From positions 1-64,000 of the forward strand of contig CAJQUW010005236.1 of NCBI GenBank assembly GCA_907163375.1: 64,000 bases of DNA, written 5' to 3'. Position 1 is the stretch's first letter; each line of letters starts with the position of its first letter. Shown here piece after piece: positions 12,090 to 24,276 of the stretch. A program made the position numbers and the translations under genes. A model generated the notes under the pieces. It worked only from the letters and a program-made list of their open reading frames with translations, was not told where the DNA came from and searched no databases. The stretch is from Prostheceraeus crozeri. Its lineage: Eukaryota; Platyhelminthes; Polycladida; Euryleptidae.

Positions 12090-12325
12090 ATAGGGGAGAC
12101 TGGGGTGACTTGGCATATGTTTTGTAAAATCGCTGTCAGTGCTTAATAAATGAAGGCGAAGTGTCGGTATTGTGGTCACTCTGTGTCCCAGTACTTACCA
12201 TTCCTCCAGGCCTCATTCATAAGTGGTCAATAGAATCCATACACTTAACATTTTGACATTCGTGGTCAGGTGGGGTGAGTTGGCATAGGGGGTGGGGAGA
12301 GTTGGTATAGGAAGATGTTTGTGTG
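12090..12325 (+). repeat. Repeat with TGGGGTGAsTTGGC-like motifs
   Basis: The segment has GGGGAGACTGGGGTGACTTG (12093-12112) at its left edge and GGTGGGGTGAGTTGGCATAG then a GGGGTGGGGAGAGTTGG tract around 12270-12315. Related G-rich blocks in direct orientation at both edges suggest a dispersed repeat remnant. The class was not determined. Confidence 0.3.
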
Positions 12326-13676
12326 TCTAAATCAGTGTAGGTGATCCCTAAATATTGTCAACTATTGATCAATTGAAATAGCATAGAACTGTGCGCTTCG
12401 CGACGTTTAACAACTTTCATGGCCATCGCTATGACGACGGCATAGATATCTATCTAATCACAAGCCTAAGTGGTAAAAGCGTAGGAAAGAAGAGTGTTAA
12501 TATAAATCAAAACAAATCAATTGTTTCGAATGCACATAACATTAGGGAGAAGATACTTTTGTGATTTATTTAATCAACACATTATACGAAAGAATACAAG
12601 AGGTGCAGATAAAAATTTTTTAATTGAAACATCGTCTAACTCCACGTTTGGGAGCATTTCGACGTTAGTATCAGCCGTAATTATCATGTCGAAAGTTGAT
12701 GACAAGAGCTTACGAATGATGCGTCATTCAAGTATTTATTTCGTCCTCAGATGGAAAAAATGAACCCGCAATCAGACATGTAAATTTCTAATTTCTTTTC
12801 AGTTGACCTTTTAACCTCATTAGGCCAACCACTTATGAAAACTATTAATGGCATTCAAAGAGTACTAAACATGGTCTCCACTAATTTAGGCCTAACTGAA
12901 GGTTTCATTCTTGTTAATATGGATTTGCAGTTAGCAGAATACATTGAATCTGAAGGCTGCTGAATAGCAGTTTCTATTACTCCTGAAACACATGCACCAC
13001 AGATACTTTAGTGAATTAATTAACAATAGAACAGCATTGATATACTTGACGATCAAAAAGTTATTTTCTGGGCTAGTTGAATTACAGAATTTAGGAATCT
13101 TCTTTTACAACTAGGCCAACTAGCTGTATGAAAAGTGACATCAGAAAGTGAAGTGACAAATCGCTAATAAGCTAACTTATTACTGAGGGATTATTTACAC
13201 AGGATTATCATTCGCGGATTACAGGTCGCCCCTGCATGTGTTTTGCCATCTAAAATGCCGATTTTTGGTAAGCTGCATATAACACTCATTCAGTCAATTG
13301 AAATTAGAAAATGAAATCAAATGAATTTGCACCATATTGTAGTTCAACTGACTTTTATTGCATGGCTGCTCTAGAGAAGCTATGATTTTGGATAGCTAGC
13401 TCAAGAAATGATAGAAGTGTCCGTTAATGAACATCAGGAAATTCACTCTTGACGACGTTGACTGTGAGCACTGCATTGTCTGCAAGTGCTCGTAACTTCC
13501 CTATGATGTGTGTTATGCAGCAAAATTGCCCACTGCTGTTAATTTTGCCAAAAAGAGTCCTCTGGGGGTGACTACACACGCTTTTTGATCTTGTTTCTTT
13601 TTGCATTTTTCTGACCACTCTTGCGAGACTAAAATGCTTGTTCAATGCTGATTTGTTTTGATGAATATGTGATGAA
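12326..13676. other. No gene recognised
   Basis: Non-coding up to the transposon at 13684. The ORFs 12521-12763 (+) and 13424-13699 (-) carry no recognisable domain, and the latter runs into the transposon terminus. It contains a TAGGCCTA octamer at 12887-12894. Confidence 0.35.
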
Positions 13677-13683
13677 AATAATC

Positions 13684-16600
13684 CAGGCCTCCCACTCAAC
13701 CTAAAAAACCTAAATTTTTCAAATTTCAGTGAAAAACCTAAAAATGGCCTAAATTTATATAAGAAACCTAAAAAACCTAAATAAATTAAATATATGTTTT
13801 CTGATGATGAACTTTATTTCAGTGACTACACCTCAATTTATCCTCCATCGCATGTATATGTTCTCTACAGAAGAATCACCTTTTACAGCTTATTTCAAGA
13901 AAATCCATTATCCTTTAAAAGGTATGCAATTGTTCGTCCGGTTTGTTATATTTTATTCGACTTTTGCCGATGTGAGAATTCGTTCTAAGGATACCCAAGT
14001 TATCAAACAATTGGACAATGGTCTTGATATGCTAAGTGAGAAATGTCAAAAATGTGCATCCCAAAGTGGAGAAAAACATCGAGTGACTTGTGAATATAGG
14101 CCTATTTGATTTGATTGATCAATATTCGAATTCTACAAGCGGACAAAAATTGAATAGAACTGTTTATGGATTCATGTGACTTTTTTTGTTTGGTTTAACG
14201 TTCAATCTGTTACAGCTTTTTTTTCAAAGAATGTATTTATGGGGGTCAACTTTCTTGACAGAAATGTAATTTTACTGATTTTTCTTATTTGCTTTTGTAC
14301 TCGTATATCTGTTGCTTTGAGAATAAACGCTCGTGCAATAGACATATGTTGAATTCAGACCTTTTTTATTTATATCAATGTACATTATGATATACTTGTA
14401 TCAATTGTCACTTGTCATCAATATCACTTGTATATCAATTGTAACTATTCCTTCTCGGGTGCCACTGAGGATACAGAACTATTGAGAGAACAATTTCCAG
14501 ATTCAAAAATTGTTAAAAGCTACCAGATGAGTGAAACGAAGATGAAGTATGTCATCCAGTTTGGGATATCACCTTATATACGAGAGGAAAATATTCGAGA
14601 TTTGAGAAACAGTCCGTATAGCTTCAAATTTGACGAAACTACAACATCACAGGTCAAGAAACAGTACGATGGATATGCCCAATTCTGGTCCGAAAAAGAA
14701 AACAATATAGTTTCTGTGTATTGTGGTTCACTGTTTATCGGTCATTGTACCAGTGAACAACTCTTGGAGCATTTCTTCAAATTGATAGATCAAATGCAGT
14801 TGAGTTCTCATTTGCTGATTCACATCGGTATGGATGGTCCAAATGTGAACAAGGCATTCCAGGACATGCTTAAGGGACATTGCGGAAATAAGCAGACAAC
14901 TATTGTAGACATTGGTACATGTACTTTACATAAAGTACATAATGCTTTTCGTCAAGGTTTGACGGTTTTGGGCTTTGACATAGACAAACTCGTAATAGAC
15001 ATTTCGTCTTACTTCAAATTGTCCGCTGCTCGTCGTGAAGACTATGAAATGATGGAGACATTCACCGATATAACCCCACGAGTTGCGTTGCGACACGTTA
15101 CCTCAAGATGGCTGTCTCTTCGGAAGGTGTGTTTGCGAATACTTGAACAGTATCCAAATTTAAAGCAATATTTTCTTGTTTATCTCCCAGAGCAAAAATC
15201 CTTCAAAAAAGAGATTGAAAACACGCCTTGATACCAAAGGATTGTTAAAGCTCTGACCGATCCGATCGCACAAGTCTACATCAGCTTCGTAGCATACGCT
15301 GCAACGGATTTTGAGAGGTATCTCACAGCGCATCAAACAAGTGAGCCAATGATGCACAATATGCACGATAACATGATCAAACTGATGAGCAACGTCACCC
15401 AGAAATTCATGAAGGCGTCTCATGTTAATAGAAAATCAGACTTCTCCTCCATGAATTTCATCTCAACAAAGTTGACATAGGAACACGAGCTTTGGTTTTG
15501 CTGTGCGAGAATAATGTATCTGAAAAGGAAAAAAATGATGTCCAATCGAATTGTTTGAAGTTTTTTGTGAAAGCTGAAGGTTACTTGCAAGCACAACTGC
15601 CCATAACAAACGAGATTATCAAAGATGCCCGAGCTTTACACTCACACAATCGCTTAGAATCTTGGTCGCTAGAAGCAATTTCTAGGCTGGCACTCACAAT
15701 TGCACCAAGTATGTCCAAAGAAATGCATAGGGTATTTTCCGTGAATGAAAACTTGACCAATAAAGACATATGCGATATTATTCGATGTCAGTGGCGTGAA
15801 TATCAAACTGAGGATATCCCCAAAGAATGGCACAGAGCTCCAATGACGGACAAGCATCAAAGTAGAAGAAACCAGCATTCCTATTGGAAAGAGGTAGAAA
15901 CTCAATGGTGCGAAATTGACAAAAAGGATGAAAATGAAACCCTTGTACCAATTGATGAGTACTGGGCTCGCGTCTTCCAGATTCAAAATGAAAATGGTCG
16001 GGCAAAATTTCGTCAATTGGCTGCTTTGGTTAAATGTGTTCTGTCATTGTAACATGGAAATTCCGGTCCAGAGAAAGGTTTTTCTCTAAACAAAGCTATC
16101 TTGCAGGCTCATGGTTCGTCGCCTAATGAGGATACGCTCGTTGCATTGAGAAATGTTCGTGACAAACTGATCGTTTCAGGGAAGGTCACGAAATTTATCA
16201 TAACAAACGAATTACTGCAATCTGTTAAAAATTCAAGACAGCGATATCACAATGATCTTGAATCCAAACGAAGATTAGCGGAAGCTGAATCACAACCGAG
16301 AACACTAAATAAAGATAAGAACAAAATTGAACGACAAAAGAAAAGTGGATTATCTGAGATAGATGAGAGAATTATGAGTAAGGAGGAAGGAATTCTAGTG
16401 GCAGATGAGGCCATGTCAGACGGGAACAAGAAGTTACAAGCTGCATTAAGCGCAAAGCCTCTGAGCTCCCAAAAATTGCAGATTGAAATGGGAGCTGAGA
16501 GAAAAAGAAAGCTTCAGCAGTAGATAGGTCTTCTAAAGAAACAAAGACTAGAATTAGACAAGCAGTAGTGATGAATTATATAAGTATACTCCCTTCCTGT

Positions 16601-17122
16601 AATTACTCATATGTTTTCGAACACTTTAAGTTTTTGGATTTACATTCCGTTTCTACCTATTTGTTTTCACAAGACTGAAGGTTAGATTTTTCTAATAATC
16701 GTTTATATTAGAGTTAATTTGTATTATAAAAAGAATAATAGAACTCGTTATGGTTTTCTATTCTTGACTGACATTCTGAATTGATTGCGCGAACATTTTA
16801 AACAATTATATGCCTAAGAATCATAATACGAGCGTACAATGCTTGTGTTCGAATACATAGAGTATTACATTTGTAACTCATGCGTTATACTCGTTTGATT
16901 GATTGAGCATATTGTTAATAATCTATTCTTTGTTAAGTTTATAAGTTTGTGTTTTTAATATGAAACTTTATCATTTTGATTCCTATTTTTGAGAAGGAGA
17001 ATATATTTTTATTGATGAACTGTCAGAGTTTTTGCTTTTTCAATGTACTATCCCTACAAATTCATATTTATAAAACCTAAAAAAAATTTAAAAAAATTTT
17101 TTTCCAAGGCGTGGGAGGCCTG
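13684..17122 (+). mobile_element. hAT-like DNA transposon, 3.4 kb, with TIRs and TSD
   Basis: The left terminus CAGGCCTCCCAC (13684-13695) matches the reverse complement of the right terminus (17111-17122) exactly over 12 bp. The 7-bp sequence AATAATC abuts both ends (13677-13683 and 17123-17129), as expected of a target-site duplication; hAT duplications are normally 8 bp, so one end may have mutated. Subterminal CCTAAA/ACCTAAA units are repeated at the left end (about 13699-13780) and recur near the right end (about 17076). A broken transposase of about 700 codons lies inside (14428-16523). This is a nearly complete but inactive autonomous element. Confidence 0.85.
14428..16523 (+). pseudogene. 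hAT-like transposase, inactivated
   Basis: Segments in order: FDETTTSQ (first catalytic Asp region, near residue 70), IGMDGPNVN (second Asp), CTLHKVHNAF (the hAT C-x2-H motif), HVTSRWLSLRK (the RW motif), then after 16050 HGN..PEKGFSLNK, the C-terminal block usually written SHGN..(V/A)ERGFS in this family. The normal role is cut-and-paste excision and integration at the flanking TIRs. Lesions: an in-frame TGA at 15229-15231 with the frame continuing open to 15480, a frame change near 15470-15490 into the frame of 15492-16052, and a TAA at 16050-16052 directly before HGN, at the usual Ser position. The frame then stays open to the TAG at 16521-16523. The C-terminus is charged and probably coiled-coil. 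An N-terminal zinc finger is not evident. The exact start is uncertain; 14428 is only the first convenient codon. Confidence 0.8.
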
Positions 17123-17129
17123 AATAATC

Positions 17130-17562
17130 GTACTTTTATACAAATTTGATAGGTGAGCAATTTTGCTACAAAACACTGCAATTGGTAAACAAAATGAGTG
17201 GACTTCATGTACACACACAAAGAGACAGTTCATAAATTGTCGTGACCACTTAAAATGAGTTTTTAGCTCTGTTTGCTTCTGAAGGGTCTTTCGTGGCTAT
17301 GCCAACATTAATGTCTTCTTATTTCCCAGAAACGACACCGATAAGCTTTCATGAGCAGAATTCAACCGGTCACCCTGATACCCTGATTCGATTAGTTAAA
17401 GTAAAAAAATTGAAACATGTTCAAGACAAGCTGCTAAATAATACCAGACTTGACCTCAGTGTTAACCACAAATGGCAGGCATTGATCCGGATCGGTCCCG
17501 TGCCTGCTTTCAGCTCTGTGGCACAATCCTGGACTTCAAGCATATAAAAAATTAACTTTTGG
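17130..17562. other. No gene recognised
   Basis: Spacer between two hAT insertions. The ORF 17293-17547 (+) has no recognisable domain. Confidence 0.35.
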
Positions 17563-18175
17563 CAGTGGTGGGCAACGCGTGGCCCGCCGGGACATATGGG
17601 TGGCCCGCCACCGCTTCTCATATCTATAGTGGCTCGTGGACATTATTTGAATCGATGATGTGAAAATGACTCACTCCCGCTTCGACTTTTAGGAGGTGCA
17701 TCTAAGGGTGAGGGATGCTCTTTAGAATTTGCATAACCATTAATTAACAACTAAATGAGCTGTAAATGTAGCATGATCAATAATTGTAGCAAAATCAGGT
17801 TTATCTTGTGCGACTTTCAGGCGGATAGCTGCATTGCAGTTACATACCATTGTTTTTGGATGAAATAAGGTAATGTCGGCAAAATCACCAAAAAAGTCAA
17901 ATTGCGTTTAACTCCACAAAATAATGGCTTCCATGATATGGGCCTATTCGCTCTTCAAATTTCACAGGAATTGTAGAAAGTAAATTATGATTTCTCAATA
18001 TGTAAAATTTTGGTATGTAATACGACCACTATACATGCATTTTCGGTACATCAGCTCAAATATGCACTTAGAAGTACGGAATAAAAGAAAAGTAGGCCTA
18101 TACTACTGCCTTTTAAAATTGGTGGCCCGCGAGCCTTTTTGCGTCCCGCTATCCCAACTTGGTTGCCCACAACTG
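17563..18175. mobile_element. hAT-type MITE, 613 bp
   Basis: The left end is CAGTGGTGGGCAACGCGTGG and the right end, reverse complemented, is CAGTTGTGGGCAACCAAG, matching at 13 of the first 14 bases. GTGGCCCGC motifs lie just inside both ends (about 17579-17614 and 18122-18130), as in Charlie-like hAT elements. There is no transposase ORF. The flanking 8-mers (ACTTTTGG and AGTATAGA) do not match, so the duplication has decayed or the ends were rearranged. It contains a TAGGCCTA octamer (18093-18100). Confidence 0.7.
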
Positions 18176-21100
18176 AGTATAGATATCAAGCGAATACATT
18201 GCGAGTAACAATTACGATTTCATTAATGTCGTCAAACAGTACATAATTCGCTACAAATCTTGCGGATACCGACACCGTCAAGTGGCTCAGTTTTCAGTAG
18301 GTATTGCGTCAGGAAACACGATGCATTATCAACCTTATTGGTTTGTTATTTCGTCGAATTTGTGATAAAGCTTCATATTTGTTCATGGGAAGGGAATGAT
18401 TTCATGATTCACACGACGATAACAGAGAATCGATCCGTCTGTTTTTCGGGCTCAGGTGTAATTGAATTGTTTCGTCTCTTCCGAAGTTATTAACGCGCAT
18501 ATTTTCAATTGTTTGAGACGTGAAAGTTAGAAGGAAATGTTGCTGTCACATTTTTCAAGTGCTTAATTTCAAATGTGCTCGCTCGGAATTTTTGGCAAAC
18601 CCTCACATTTCTATCTGAAAATTGATATCTTTACACTGGCGCGTTTCTAGTCACGGAATTTCACCGTTTGAAATGTAATATTATCCAATTTATGAGATAT
18701 ACTGGCGGCGAAATAGGAAAGTACGTCTGCGCCACATTAAAATAAAAATTTGACAGCGACCGAATCTGTTGCCGCTAGTTGAAAATGCTATTTTTGATGA
18801 CACCTACGTCGTTCAAAATACCAAAAGCAATTTTGTAATCAGCTTAAGTGTTTTTCAATCCAGCACCTTGTATCATTTTCGTAGCAATTATTCCTCTAAC
18901 TTGACACTTTGAACAATTAATTCCTTAGCAGTCGTTGACGCTGCGTTTTCCTCTACAATGGCTCGCCATCACGTCTCAGAATGGTTACACAATATGAAGG
19001 ACTGCACAGCAGGCTCCTCTACGTTTATTCATTTTTTATTATGATCAATTGTACCTTTCTCTTCATCAACATAATTATGAAAAATGCCTATTACCTTTAT
19101 GAAGCTGGCTAAGCTTCTTTTATGCATGTAACTAGGCGTCTCATTCGAGAATCATAATAGAATCTGAGGAGAACTTTTTTTGCTTCCTCGTTTTACATCC
19201 CTTTTTCCATGTCTGAGGTGGATGAAGCGAATAAAAGAATTTGAAATGTAAGGCTATGTGGGAAAATTTAAAAAGTTCGAATGAATGGTTGTCATCATAT
19301 ATAATGTATGTCCGATCGGGTAGAAGAATTTTGAAGTCGTTTCAGTTACCTCTCTAATCACGAATCCTCTGAAAAATGATGAATAATGATAAAATAATTC
19401 ATTACATGCATGTAATTTGTGTGATTTATGTTCGTGAGTTGCTGAAGCTGGTGAATGAACAATGAAGTAAGTTGTAGAAGGATATTTCAACGATGCTTGT
19501 CGACTCATTATTCGATAATTCTGAGACAGTCTGCCTGGTTAAGCATAATACTGGTATGTATGCATACAATGCTAAGGCGTGTCGGCAACAATCTACGAAC
19601 TTCAATGCAATACAGTGGGAAAGGAGCGTATTTTTTGGCTCCGCAAATCCGTTTAGAGCGACTCGCAGACCCCTGTCTACGACCGTACAACAGTCCGGGG
19701 CAGTAAATTAATGAGTTCCTAAACATGATGTCTTCTCCGGTAGCATGCGCTGATCTAATTCACTCAGTTGCCATCATGTGAGCTTAGAACGTACACGTAC
19801 AGTGAACCACTAAACTTATTCCTCACGCGACACTGCTTTGGAATCATCTCCCGTGCGTGACCATAAAAATGTCCCTTATGCGGCAAAAATGAGCATTCTC
19901 GGCGCGAATTTGAAGTTTGTCAATGTTGAATGTTTTTTAACAAAATAATTCATTATTGTATCGGTTTTAATGGATTCTCATGTAAGACAGCACCAGTTGT
20001 GGTTTTTGCAACATTTAAGGAAGAAAATGTAAACCAAGGATGAGATCAGCTGTTGGATCCCACTGTTTCACGAGATCGGTCACTTGCAGTTGTGCATTTT
20101 TTGGAAGCCAAATAATGTTTTTACAGGAAGAGCGATTTTGTTGCAACTCGGCGTCCAAAATATTCATGGCGAGCATCTTTCGTATATCACACATCACGGT
20201 TGTTGGCAGTTGGATCGCACATATCCTTTGTATCATTTGAGTTTCCGTTCTTGGTTAGGCGTGCTATCTATGCTTTGACGGTCCATGTCTCGGAATCCAA
20301 AATCCCCAAATTCATTTATTGGAGTAGACCCTAATTTAGTTCATTGTTCATTCCTGTGCGGGGGCATAATTAGCATACAGAAAACAATTTCAAGTTACTC
20401 TGCAACTCTCCTGGCCAAGTCAGTAAATGTCCGTCGGGATTGCAGAGCAGCTGAAGGCTTGCAGTTGACGATGTGCTCCACGGTTTGACGCGTGTGTCTA
20501 CTAGCCCAGGTGGCAGACTCTCACAGGCCCAGCTGATTCATAGCTGATGCCTTTGTCACTTAAGGTAATGCATCATAAATATCGCTACGGTGTGCTGGGT
20601 ATAAGAATGGAGTTCAAGGAATAAAAAAATAGCAATGTCGCTATCACTGGTGAAGCTGTCGTTTGTTTTGTTTTTTTACTTGTAAGTAAATCTTCATATT
20701 ATCTCGATTTTGAACACCGCCGTCTGAACGTCAATCGTTGAAGGTGATGGAACTGGATTTCGGAGACCGATCAACTTTGTTTCGTGCAATCGGGCAATTT
20801 GTAATTGTACCATAAAAAGAATTTTAGGTCATCATCTTTTTCACTCTTTTACTTCGCTATGCAATCGGTTGACTCACGGATTGGTCACATGTGAGACATT
20901 GTTTAAATATCACAGCTCAAGAAATATTCAGAGTCTAGATTAACTGATAACACGTAAGAATTTGGTTCGATATCTGAATTCGATAATTTCAAACAATATC
21001 AGCAGATGTCATCAATGTGAAAAGTTTCAGTCTTTCATATTCAGGTATTGTTATTTCGAAAATAGATGAAATCGTCTGTTTGAGGAGTAATTGCAACGAT

Positions 21101-22178
21101 CAACTCTTCATTCAATGATCCTTGTCGGTTTACAGATCAAAGTGCGGGGAAGATATGAAAGAGAGTAGAAACGTGGGAATGATCCAACAAAATTTCAAAA
21201 TTTATGGCTTAGATGATTGTTTTTCAAACTCCTTGCATACAGTGCTGTTAAGCTCAGTAGATAGCAGATTGTTAATTCATAAAGTCACTGGTTCTCTTCT
21301 TCGTGAAATGCAATTTACAATTATTCGAATGTCAAAAGGCTTTTTATAACAGATATTTCTTGGATTATCACGCAGAGAACGGATGCAAGAGCATCAGAGA
21401 ATTCAGCTTCCTTCAATCGCCCGAGTAATTGTGTATGTTCATCAGGTTAGAGCTAATGTAAATGTATTATAAAACAGCTAAGTGAATTTTGACATCTTTG
21501 TTAAACATCGGCTATAGCTTGCTAATCGAAGGGACTATCTAGAAGTCTATCTAGGAACTGTCAATCTCAATACTTTCTCGCTGTATATATTAGAGGCGCT
21601 GCTGTAAATTTAGCCATGCATGCACTCATCGATTTTAGCGGGAAAATTACATCGTCACACGGCACCACAAATGACCTGCAAACACGAGTAGTAAGCCCAC
21701 GAGGACGTAAACTCTTAACGGGCATCTATGTACTCAGATGACATCCTCACTTACCCGCATCTCGAGTTCTTCTGCAGATCGCTTAACGTAGCCGAGATAT
21801 ACTGTCTAAAGTTGTTAGATTATTCACTGTATGCACCGGTGCATGTGGGACTACCTAAATACGGTAATGCACTTGTTTGGCAGTAAGCGTACGGATTTTT
21901 TGCATGATGAATTCAAGTCAGATTCCCATGACTACCGCGAATTCTGCCAACTAATTATGCAATAGCGACAAACTATGATCACTTAAGTTTTAAGCCAGAT
22001 CTTATAAACATGCCTGACCTCTTCTTTTATCTTCATTGTGGGTCATGAAAATTCGAAAACTGACTTATTTTGTTAATTGTTTTGTTCAATTTCACTTTCA
22101 CGTTGTGATCAATATCACTTTCTCGATCACTTGTCGTGGTGACGAGCGGTCGGATGTAGAGAGCGGCTCCTGCGTTGT
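18176..22178. other. Non-coding stretch of about 4 kb
   Basis: No exon, RNA gene or transposon terminus could be supported. ORFs such as 19455-19706 (+), 19508-19726 (-), 20015-20236 (-) and 21122-21349 (+) are short, mutually overlapping or domainless. Confidence 0.35.
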
Positions 22179-23264
22179 GTGCATGCATGTCACGTTGCTA
22201 TTGTTACTCTCACGAGAAGTATGATCGATACGCAATACCATAGCGCGCAATACTGTTATTCATCGAATGCTTTATTGAACATTAGAAATCAAGGCTGTTT
22301 TGGTCTACCAAGATCTGTGAAGCGATATGCTTTTATGTTGGGAATATCAAGCAAGCGCCTAAGGAATCATGTTCGACCTTCCAGAATCCCCGTACGAATA
22401 TCAAGGAAGATTCATAACTTCAGTGTTTCTGGTAATTCTGGAAATTTCGATTATAAAACTTCTTCTGACAAAAGACAATTACGTTTGATTAAATTTGTGA
22501 ATAAGAATCGAGAAAAAAAGAATCATCATCACATGTCATTACCATCCTTCATTATGTCTGATGTCCGCTCAATTTTTAACAAAGTAGATGAAATTGGTAT
22601 TTTGCTTCAAAAACACAGTATTGATATTGGATTATTTGTGGAAACTTGGCTTACTAGTGATTTGCCGGATGAGTCTGTTGGAATATCTGGATATAATACC
22701 ATTCGCAGAGATCGACCAAGCAAGCATGGTGGAGGAATCATTTGTTATTGTCGCTCAAACTTTGCACCAGTAATTATTGATAATCAACAGATTTCTCTGT
22801 TGAATGATTGTGGCACGGAATTCCTTGCCGTATTATTTGACACTTTCTCGATGCTGATAATTGGAATTTATCATCCTTTCTGGAATTCCCCGCCTGATCA
22901 TGATGCAGCAGTTGACTGTCTTACAGCTATCATTGATTATGTGGTACTAACCCTCTCTACTAATAACTCATTAAGAATTGTTCTTATGGGCGATTTTAAT
23001 GACCTCAGAAAGTATCAGGGTATCATTGCCAGTGTTACTCAGCTGAAACCTTTAGTTACTTCTGCAACGCGTGGAGATAATATTGTTGATCAAATTTATA
23101 GAAATCCATCTGGCTATCGTAAGCCTCGTATCCTAGCACCTATCGGACGATCGGACCACGCTACTATTTTGTCGCAACCGGAGAATGTTCTTGAATCTGG
23201 TGACTCATCTCGTAAAGTGAAAATCAGGAATTACTCAAATTCTGGAATGGCTGCTTTTTTTTGA
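22179..23264 (+). pseudogene. LINE apurinic-like endonuclease domain
   Basis: A 361-codon open frame from a GTG codon. From about residue 118 it shows the APE endonuclease motifs in order: SDVRSIFNKVDEI (usually N-VRSL..K.DE; the catalytic Asn is replaced by Asp here), VETWL with the metal-binding Glu, RRDR..HGGGI, IYHPFWN, MGDFND (about 22987-23004), TRGDNIVDQIY and RSDHATIL (about 23149-23172), whose His is the catalytic base. In a live element this domain nicks the target to prime reverse transcription. The frame closes in a run of eight T residues (about 23254-23262), where a one-base slip would connect it to the following frame. The N-terminal part before residue 110 is basic and unassigned. 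Confidence 0.85.
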
Positions 23265-24276
23265 CGCTCTTAATTCGATTGATTGGATCGGAGCGGTTGA
23301 TTGTTCTGGTGATGTTGATACTTCTATGGAGTCTTTTCAGCAACATCTTGCCAGCCTGTTTGACTTCTATTTTCCTGAGAGAATCGTGCGTTTTCGGCGT
23401 TCTGAACCACCATGGATGAGAGGCTCACTGAAAGTCTTGATAAATGAACGGGACAGATCATTTTTTAAATAGGAAATGGGGAAATTTAAGCGATTGCGTG
23501 AGGAAGTAATCAGTCACACCAGGTATTTGAAGTCGACGTGTTTAAGTGAATCTATTAATTCTAATGATTCTCGGAGAATGTGGAAGGCTGTTAAAACAAT
23601 TAGCAAGTGTATGAAATCGACCAATGACTATACATCTATCTCAGCTGATGATTACAATTCCTATTTTGCCTCCAATTTTCAAGATTCTTCAAACGTACGT
23701 GAACTTTATGATTCAATTCGATGCCTTCCGAGTGAAAAATTGGAAATCACTGAATTTGATGTACTTGCTGTGTTACAGAAGTCAAAGCGCAAATCAAGTG
23801 GTCCAGATAACCTGCCTTATTGGGTGTTTCGAGATGGTGCTTTCGCTCTGGCTCCTATCATTACTCTACTGTATAATAAAAGCATTATCGACGGACATGT
23901 ACCAGCTTGTTTTAAGCAAGCGAATGTTTCTCCTGTTCCGAAGTGCCCTAATTCAGTTGCAGTATCTGACGAGCGACCCATTTCGTTACTGCCGCAGTTG
24001 TCGAAAATTTTTGAAAAAATTGTATGCCGTAAATGGTTGCTGCCTTATATTCGTCGTCAATAACAGACAACAATTTGCATATATTTCTGCTCCCGGAAGT
24101 GGTACCACATCCGCATTAACCTATACTTATTTGCACATCTTGAAGCATCTCAATTGTTAATCAGGAGTTGTTAGTATGGTGGCAATTGATCTATCTAAAG
24201 CATTTGACAGACTGACCCATGAATCCATCATTAGTGCTTGTGTTCATTTCTTTATCCCGAAGGAGTTAGTTATGTG
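23265..24276 (+). pseudogene. LINE linker and N-terminal reverse transcriptase
   Basis: This continues the LINE after a T-run frameshift. The linker has PPWMRG and a TAG at about 23470, then resumes in the same frame as MGKFKRLREEV. RT motifs: KRKSSGPDNLPYWVFR (finger region), FKQANVSPVPK, DERPISLLPQLSKIFEKIV (to the TAA at about 24061-24063). A frame change follows, with RQQFAYISAPGSGTTSALT and then MVAIDLSKAFDRLTH, which holds the first catalytic Asp of the palm. A further TAA lies near 24160. The frame then stops at the transposon insertion point at 24276, in the codons for VM. At least two frameshifts and two stops make it non-functional. Confidence 0.85.

Noticed and set aside
15229-16052. 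Stop codon reassignment or readthrough to explain in-frame TGA and TAA in the transposase
   Set aside because: All three stop codons interrupt different element copies in the window (TGA, TAA and TAG), together with frameshifts. Ordinary pseudogene decay explains this.
14428-17122. Retroviral or LTR-element gene
   Set aside because: Motif order (C-x2-H, RW, HGN..KGFS) and the TIR plus short duplication identify a cut-and-paste DNA transposon. No LTRs, protease or integrase motifs were seen anywhere in the window.
22179-22530. LINE ORF1 or a separate gene N-terminal to the endonuclease
   Set aside because: The frame is open and basic, but it has no zinc knuckle, coiled coil or other ORF1 signature and starts at a GTG. 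It is left as an unassigned leader.
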